Shown here in pieces: positions 4,827-7,642 of a stretch of 7,642 bases of DNA. A model generated the notes under the pieces. The model was not told the origin of the DNA and did no database searches. It saw only the letters and a program-made list of their open reading frames with translations. Source of the DNA: Bacteroidetes bacterium UBA2364 (lineage in GTDB: Bacteria > Bacteroidota > Rhodothermia > Rhodothermales > UBA2364); assembly GCA_002344075.1 (NCBI GenBank), contig DDTM01000032.1, forward strand, positions 1-7,642, given 5' to 3'. Within the stretch, counting starts at the first letter, position 1. Each line of letters starts with the position of its first letter. Position numbers and translations under genes: made by a program.

Positions 4827-7034
4827 CTAATATGTAAAAGCCAAGCCCGCACCCCATCCCATTTCATTGTGATAACTTGCAGAGAGTGCAAGTTTTTTGG
4901 TCAGAATATAATGTACACCCAATTGGTATTCCCTTTCGGACGTTATAGACATTCCCAAGCGTCCACGGTTAGAAAAAGCCAAATCCTCACGGCTTAGTTT
5001 CATTCTGACACGTCCGGTATGATCCATCCGCGCATCTAATTCCAGAAAAAGTGGCAATACGTAGCGAAATCCAGCGACCATCCGGGTTTTTTCATGGGTA
5101 AGACTTTGACCCAACCAATCTTTCTCGGAAGCATGGGTTCGGCTTCGGAAATCTATACCAACATATGGTATCAGGAATTGATTTCGGTCTATGAATCGTC
5201 CGACGTGTGTTTCTACTTCTACTTTTTGGTGGTTGCGCCAACCTACATGCCAGTGCATCCCGAAAGTCCAGCGGGTGTTTCCCAAGCCCAACATGCCTTC
5301 GCTCCCATTGGTTTGTAATCCTGCATGGATCATGCCGTGAAACTGCCTATCGTCCCGATACACTTTGCGCAGGGCTTTTTGGGGATCAGGGGCTTCAGGG
5401 TTTGGGGGGGAATTTTCATAGCGGAAAATCCGTCCCATGCCCGCCATCATATGGTAGAGGATATGACAATGAAAAAACCAATCTCCTCCATTTTTATCGT
5501 TTGCGGCAAACTCTATGATATTCGTTTCCATCGGCATAATATCTATAACATTCTTGAGCGGAGCATATGCCTTTTGTCCATTAATCACGCGGAAAAAATG
5601 GCCATGTAAGTGCATCGGATGGCGCATCATAGAACCGTTATACAACTCAATTCGGATATTTTCACCTTGTTTGATTTCTATCACATCACTTTCCGATACG
5701 GTGCGATTATTGAGCGTCCATACATAGCGGTTCATATTGCCCGTTAGTTCAAATCGGAGGGTTCTAATAGGCCCAGCGGGGAGTGTGGTTTCGGTCGTGG
5801 AGCGTAGCATTGCATAGTTCAATACAATAAAATCATCTGGAATTAGGTAGTGGGAGGAGTCTTGTTTTCCCTCTTCATATCCAGAGACCTCCGGGTACAT
5901 CACAGTGTTCATGTCCATTTGTTGGAGCGACATATTCATGCCCATATCGTCCATCGAGCCATCCAAGCGCATCATGCTGTTCATCATCTTCATGCCCTCG
6001 AAGTATTTGAGTTTAGGCAAGGCGGGCTGTTGAATGGTTTCGCCGTTCCCAAGAAACAAAGAAACAAAATTGGTACGGTCTTCCGAAGTGGCCTTCAGTT
6101 CATATCGTTTATTTTCGGGGATATTCAGCACTATGTCGTAGGTTTCTGCTACGGCAATTATCATCCGATCTACGCCTACAGGCTCCACATCTTTGCCATC
6201 ACTCGCAACGACTGTCATTTTTCCACCTGCATATTCTAACCAAAAATAAGTGGAAGCGCTCCCATTAATGATCCGCACCCGCACTTGGTCTCCGGCTTTG
6301 AACTGCGGCACATTTTGTTCGGGTTGCCCATTGGCCAAAAACCGTTCGTAATACACATCCGAGACATCCATCGCCAACATCCGCTTCCATTCATTCACCA
6401 GTTTGGTTTTGAGGTGGCCTTTTCGTAGGGCTTCGCCGTAGTTTTGAGTTGCTCCTTTTTTGATAGCGTACCAATCGGTGGCATGGTGTAAACTACGGTG
6501 AATTTGCTTGGGGTCTTCGTTCGTCCAATCGCTCAGTAATAAGACGTATTCTGGAAGTTTATCTTGCGAACGAATTGTTGGATCATCTTGTTTTTTATGG
6601 ACAACTAAGGCCCCATACATGCCTTTTTGTTCCTGCATTCCGGTATGGCTATGATACCAATAGGTTCCGCTTTGGATCAAGGCAAAAGTGAATAACTTGG
6701 TTTCGCCCGGCTGAATAGGCGCCGTTGTCAGGTAGGGCACGCCGTCGTAACGGTTGGGCAAGAGAAGGCCATGCCAATGCAACATGGTCTCTTCGCGTAA
6801 GGTATTGTGGACGTAAATCTCGGCAATATCGCCCTCTGTAAACGTAAGGGTGGGTGCTGGTAGTTGGTTATTAATCACCATTGCCGTTACATTTTTACCT
6901 GTGAAGTTGACCATTTTCTCGCCCACGTACAAATCGTACCGGATAATGTTTTGGGCTTGGCTTTGCCCTTTACTTTGTAGCAACAAAAAAACAAGGAAAG
7001 TCCATAAATATTTATTTTTGAAATACTTATCCAT
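4827..7034 (-). CDS. Periplasmic multicopper oxidase (CopA family) fused to a CopB-like C-terminal domain
   Basis: This 735-residue exported copper-resistance oxidase likely oxidises Cu(I) to less toxic Cu(II). Residues 1-28 are a Sec-type signal peptide without the twin-arginine usual in CopA. All copper ligands are visible: HWHG (H86, H88), HSH (H128, H130), HPMHLH (H472, H475, H477), HCH (H522, C523, H524), H528 and axial M533. That gives the type 1 site (H472, C523, H528, M533) and the trinuclear centre. A Met-rich stretch at 348-379 has 12 Met in 32 residues and probably binds Cu(I). From about 555 to 735 a strand-rich segment ending in AFTY resembles CopB, the outer-membrane partner of CopA, so the two roles seem fused. 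The ATG at 7034 precedes the signal peptide and has no Shine-Dalgarno sequence. The gene follows the DUF3347 gene by 72 bases, probably as an operon. Confidence 0.96.
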   Translation of the reverse strand: MDKYFKNKYLWTFLVFLLLQSKGQSQAQNIIRYDLYVGEKMVNFTGKNVTAMVINNQLPAPTLTFTEGDIAEIYVHNTLREETMLHWHGLLLPNRYDGVPYLTTAPIQPGETKLFTFALIQSGTYWYHSHTGMQEQKGMYGALVVHKKQDDPTIRSQDKLPEYVLLLSDWTNEDPKQIHRSLHHATDWYAIKKGATQNYGEALRKGHLKTKLVNEWKRMLAMDVSDVYYERFLANGQPEQNVPQFKAGDQVRVRIINGSASTYFWLEYAGGKMTVVASDGKDVEPVGVDRMIIAVAETYDIVLNIPENKRYELKATSEDRTNFVSLFLGNGETIQQPALPKLKYFEGMKMMNSMMRLDGSMDDMGMNMSLQQMDMNTVMYPEVSGYEEGKQDSSHYLIPDDFIVLNYAMLRSTTETTLPAGPIRTLRFELTGNMNRYVWTLNNRTVSESDVIEIKQGENIRIELYNGSMMRHPMHLHGHFFRVINGQKAYAPLKNVIDIMPMETNIIEFAANDKNGGDWFFHCHILYHMMAGMGRIFRYENSPPNPEAPDPQKALRKVYRDDRQFHGMIHAGLQTNGSEGMLGLGNTRWTFGMHWHVGWRNHQKVEVETHVGRFIDRNQFLIPYVGIDFRSRTHASEKDWLGQSLTHEKTRMVAGFRYVLPLFLELDARMDHTGRVRMKLSREDLAFSNRGRLGMSITSEREYQLGVHYILTKKLALSASYHNEMGWGAGLAFTY

Positions 7035-7060
7035 ACTCGTTTTAAGCTAATACAAGAACA

Positions 7061-7083
7061 GGAGACTCCAGTCTGAAGTCTCC
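7061..7083 (-). promoter_or_regulatory. Intergenic hairpin between the two copper genes
   Basis: GGAGACT (7061-7067) and AGTCTCC (7077-7083) form a 7-bp stem with a 9-base loop, which two further pairs can tighten. It lies in the 72-base gap between the DUF3347 stop and the oxidase start. No T-tract follows on the minus strand, so it may trim or stabilise the operon mRNA rather than end it. Confidence 0.4.
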
Positions 7084-7106
7084 CATTCTCTGAAGAGATG
7101 AAAAAA

Positions 7107-7642
7107 TTAGTTAATGGTTGCCTTTACGTTCCCACAGGTCAACATGCTCTTGCCATAGTATGGGTTCTTAATGGCTTTCTCCGTGCTCAGCCAGTCAGCC
7201 CCTTTTCCTTGATTGGCCATCGGGCAAAATTGCTGATATATGGGCGTCTCCAAAATATTAAAGGTCTTTACGAGTGCAATGGTGGCTTCTGAAAGGGGTA
7301 TAAAGGCAGTACGTTGGTCTTTGAGGGCATTAACACCCGAAATGGAAGCCGCATTTTGGTCTATTTTCGCGGCAAGCGGTGCATACGCTGCCCGTTGATG
7401 TGTCTGTAACTTGTCTCTCGTCACTTTTCCCAGTGCCGAACGAAGGGCCTTTGCTTGCGTAACGGCATCGCTTGGATTGTCTTTGGCCAAGGCGTCCTTC
7501 ACCGCTAAATAGGCTGTCAAAACGGTACGTAACTCACTTCTGAGATCCGCTTCTAAGGTGTTTTGTGGAGTAGCCGTGGCGGACTCTTTAGGTTCATCAC
7601 CGTTTGTTTTATGACCATCGCCTTTTTTGCAGTGTTCGCAGG
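7107..7642 (-). CDS. DUF3347 copper-associated protein (N-terminus beyond the window)
   Basis: At least 178 codons are present; the gene continues past the right edge. An apparent start at 7520 is an internal TTG, and the frame is open to the end. The C-terminal part has the DUF3347 hallmarks: two helices rich in Ala and Lys, then FCPMANQGKGADWLS, an NPYYG turn and MLTCGNV, whose Cys, Met and His-like positions are thought to bind copper. DUF3347 domains occur near or fused to CusB-type efflux adaptors and copper oxidases. The first visible residues, CEHCKKGDGHK, give a CxxC plus His metal-binding-like patch. The first Cys could be a lipobox Cys, as the preceding codon ends in CC and so could encode Ala or Ser. 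Followed by the multicopper oxidase, it fits a periplasmic copper-handling operon. Confidence 0.9.
   Translation of the reverse strand, partial: CEHCKKGDGHKTNGDEPKESATATPQNTLEADLRSELRTVLTAYLAVKDALAKDNPSDAVTQAKALRSALGKVTRDKLQTHQRAAYAPLAAKIDQNAASISGVNALKDQRTAFIPLSEATIALVKTFNILETPIYQQFCPMANQGKGADWLSTEKAIKNPYYGKSMLTCGNVKATIN

Noticed and set aside
5094..6239. Several plus-strand frames of 70-129 codons
   Set aside because: All lie antisense inside the intact multicopper oxidase gene and show no independent coding evidence.
7107..7520. Taking 7520 as the start of the DUF3347 protein
   Set aside because: That codon is TTG and the frame runs on upstream with sensible protein sequence (CEHCKKGDGH and following) to the window edge.

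Overview
Organism. The window reads as a member of the Bacteroidota/Rhodothermota side of the FCB group. The evidence is a remnant of a type IX secretion (T9SS) C-terminal sorting domain at 3050-3487, a multicopper oxidase fused to a CopB-like outer-membrane domain, and starts that lack Shine-Dalgarno sequences. The two best promoters, however, look like canonical sigma70 hexamers (TTGACA-N17-TATTAT and TTGACA-N18-TATATT) rather than the TTTG/TAnnTTTG type of Bacteroides. I cannot name a genus.

Left half (1-3053), accessory and repeat-rich, all on the minus strand. A promoter at 3053-3024 fires into a helically phased 10-bp tandem repeat array. In transcription order it then reads: an intact double-glycine-leader peptide (B, 2932-2657); a 76-bp inverted-repeat element; an intact CPBP/CAAX-protease-like membrane protein (2530-1991); a second such gene split by a one-base frameshift (1951-1410); a second double-glycine peptide (A, 1409-1125) whose leader start is out of frame; a third intact CPBP-like protein (1073-513); and a C-terminal scrap of a fourth (about 500-386) with the decayed start of a further module. 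Leaders and gene junctions are duplicated almost perfectly, while the peptide cores and membrane genes differ. Base composition swings from 13% G+C (2401-2460) to 60% (1501-1560), so the array looks mosaic and recombining. I infer that it is a peptide-plus-membrane-protease (processing or self-immunity) system expanding and decaying by recombination. No C39-type exporter is visible in the window.

Middle (3050-4374). A secreted T9SS-sorted protein is broken by three frameshifts, followed by about 750 bp with no supportable gene.

Right half (4295-7642), ordinary backbone. fdxA encodes a seven-iron ferredoxin behind a near-consensus promoter. It converges, across a 12-bp-stem terminator, on a two-gene minus-strand copper operon: a DUF3347 protein (partial, running off the right end) and then a 735-residue periplasmic multicopper oxidase with a Met-rich insert and a C-terminal CopB-like domain. 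Together these two would bind and oxidise periplasmic copper.
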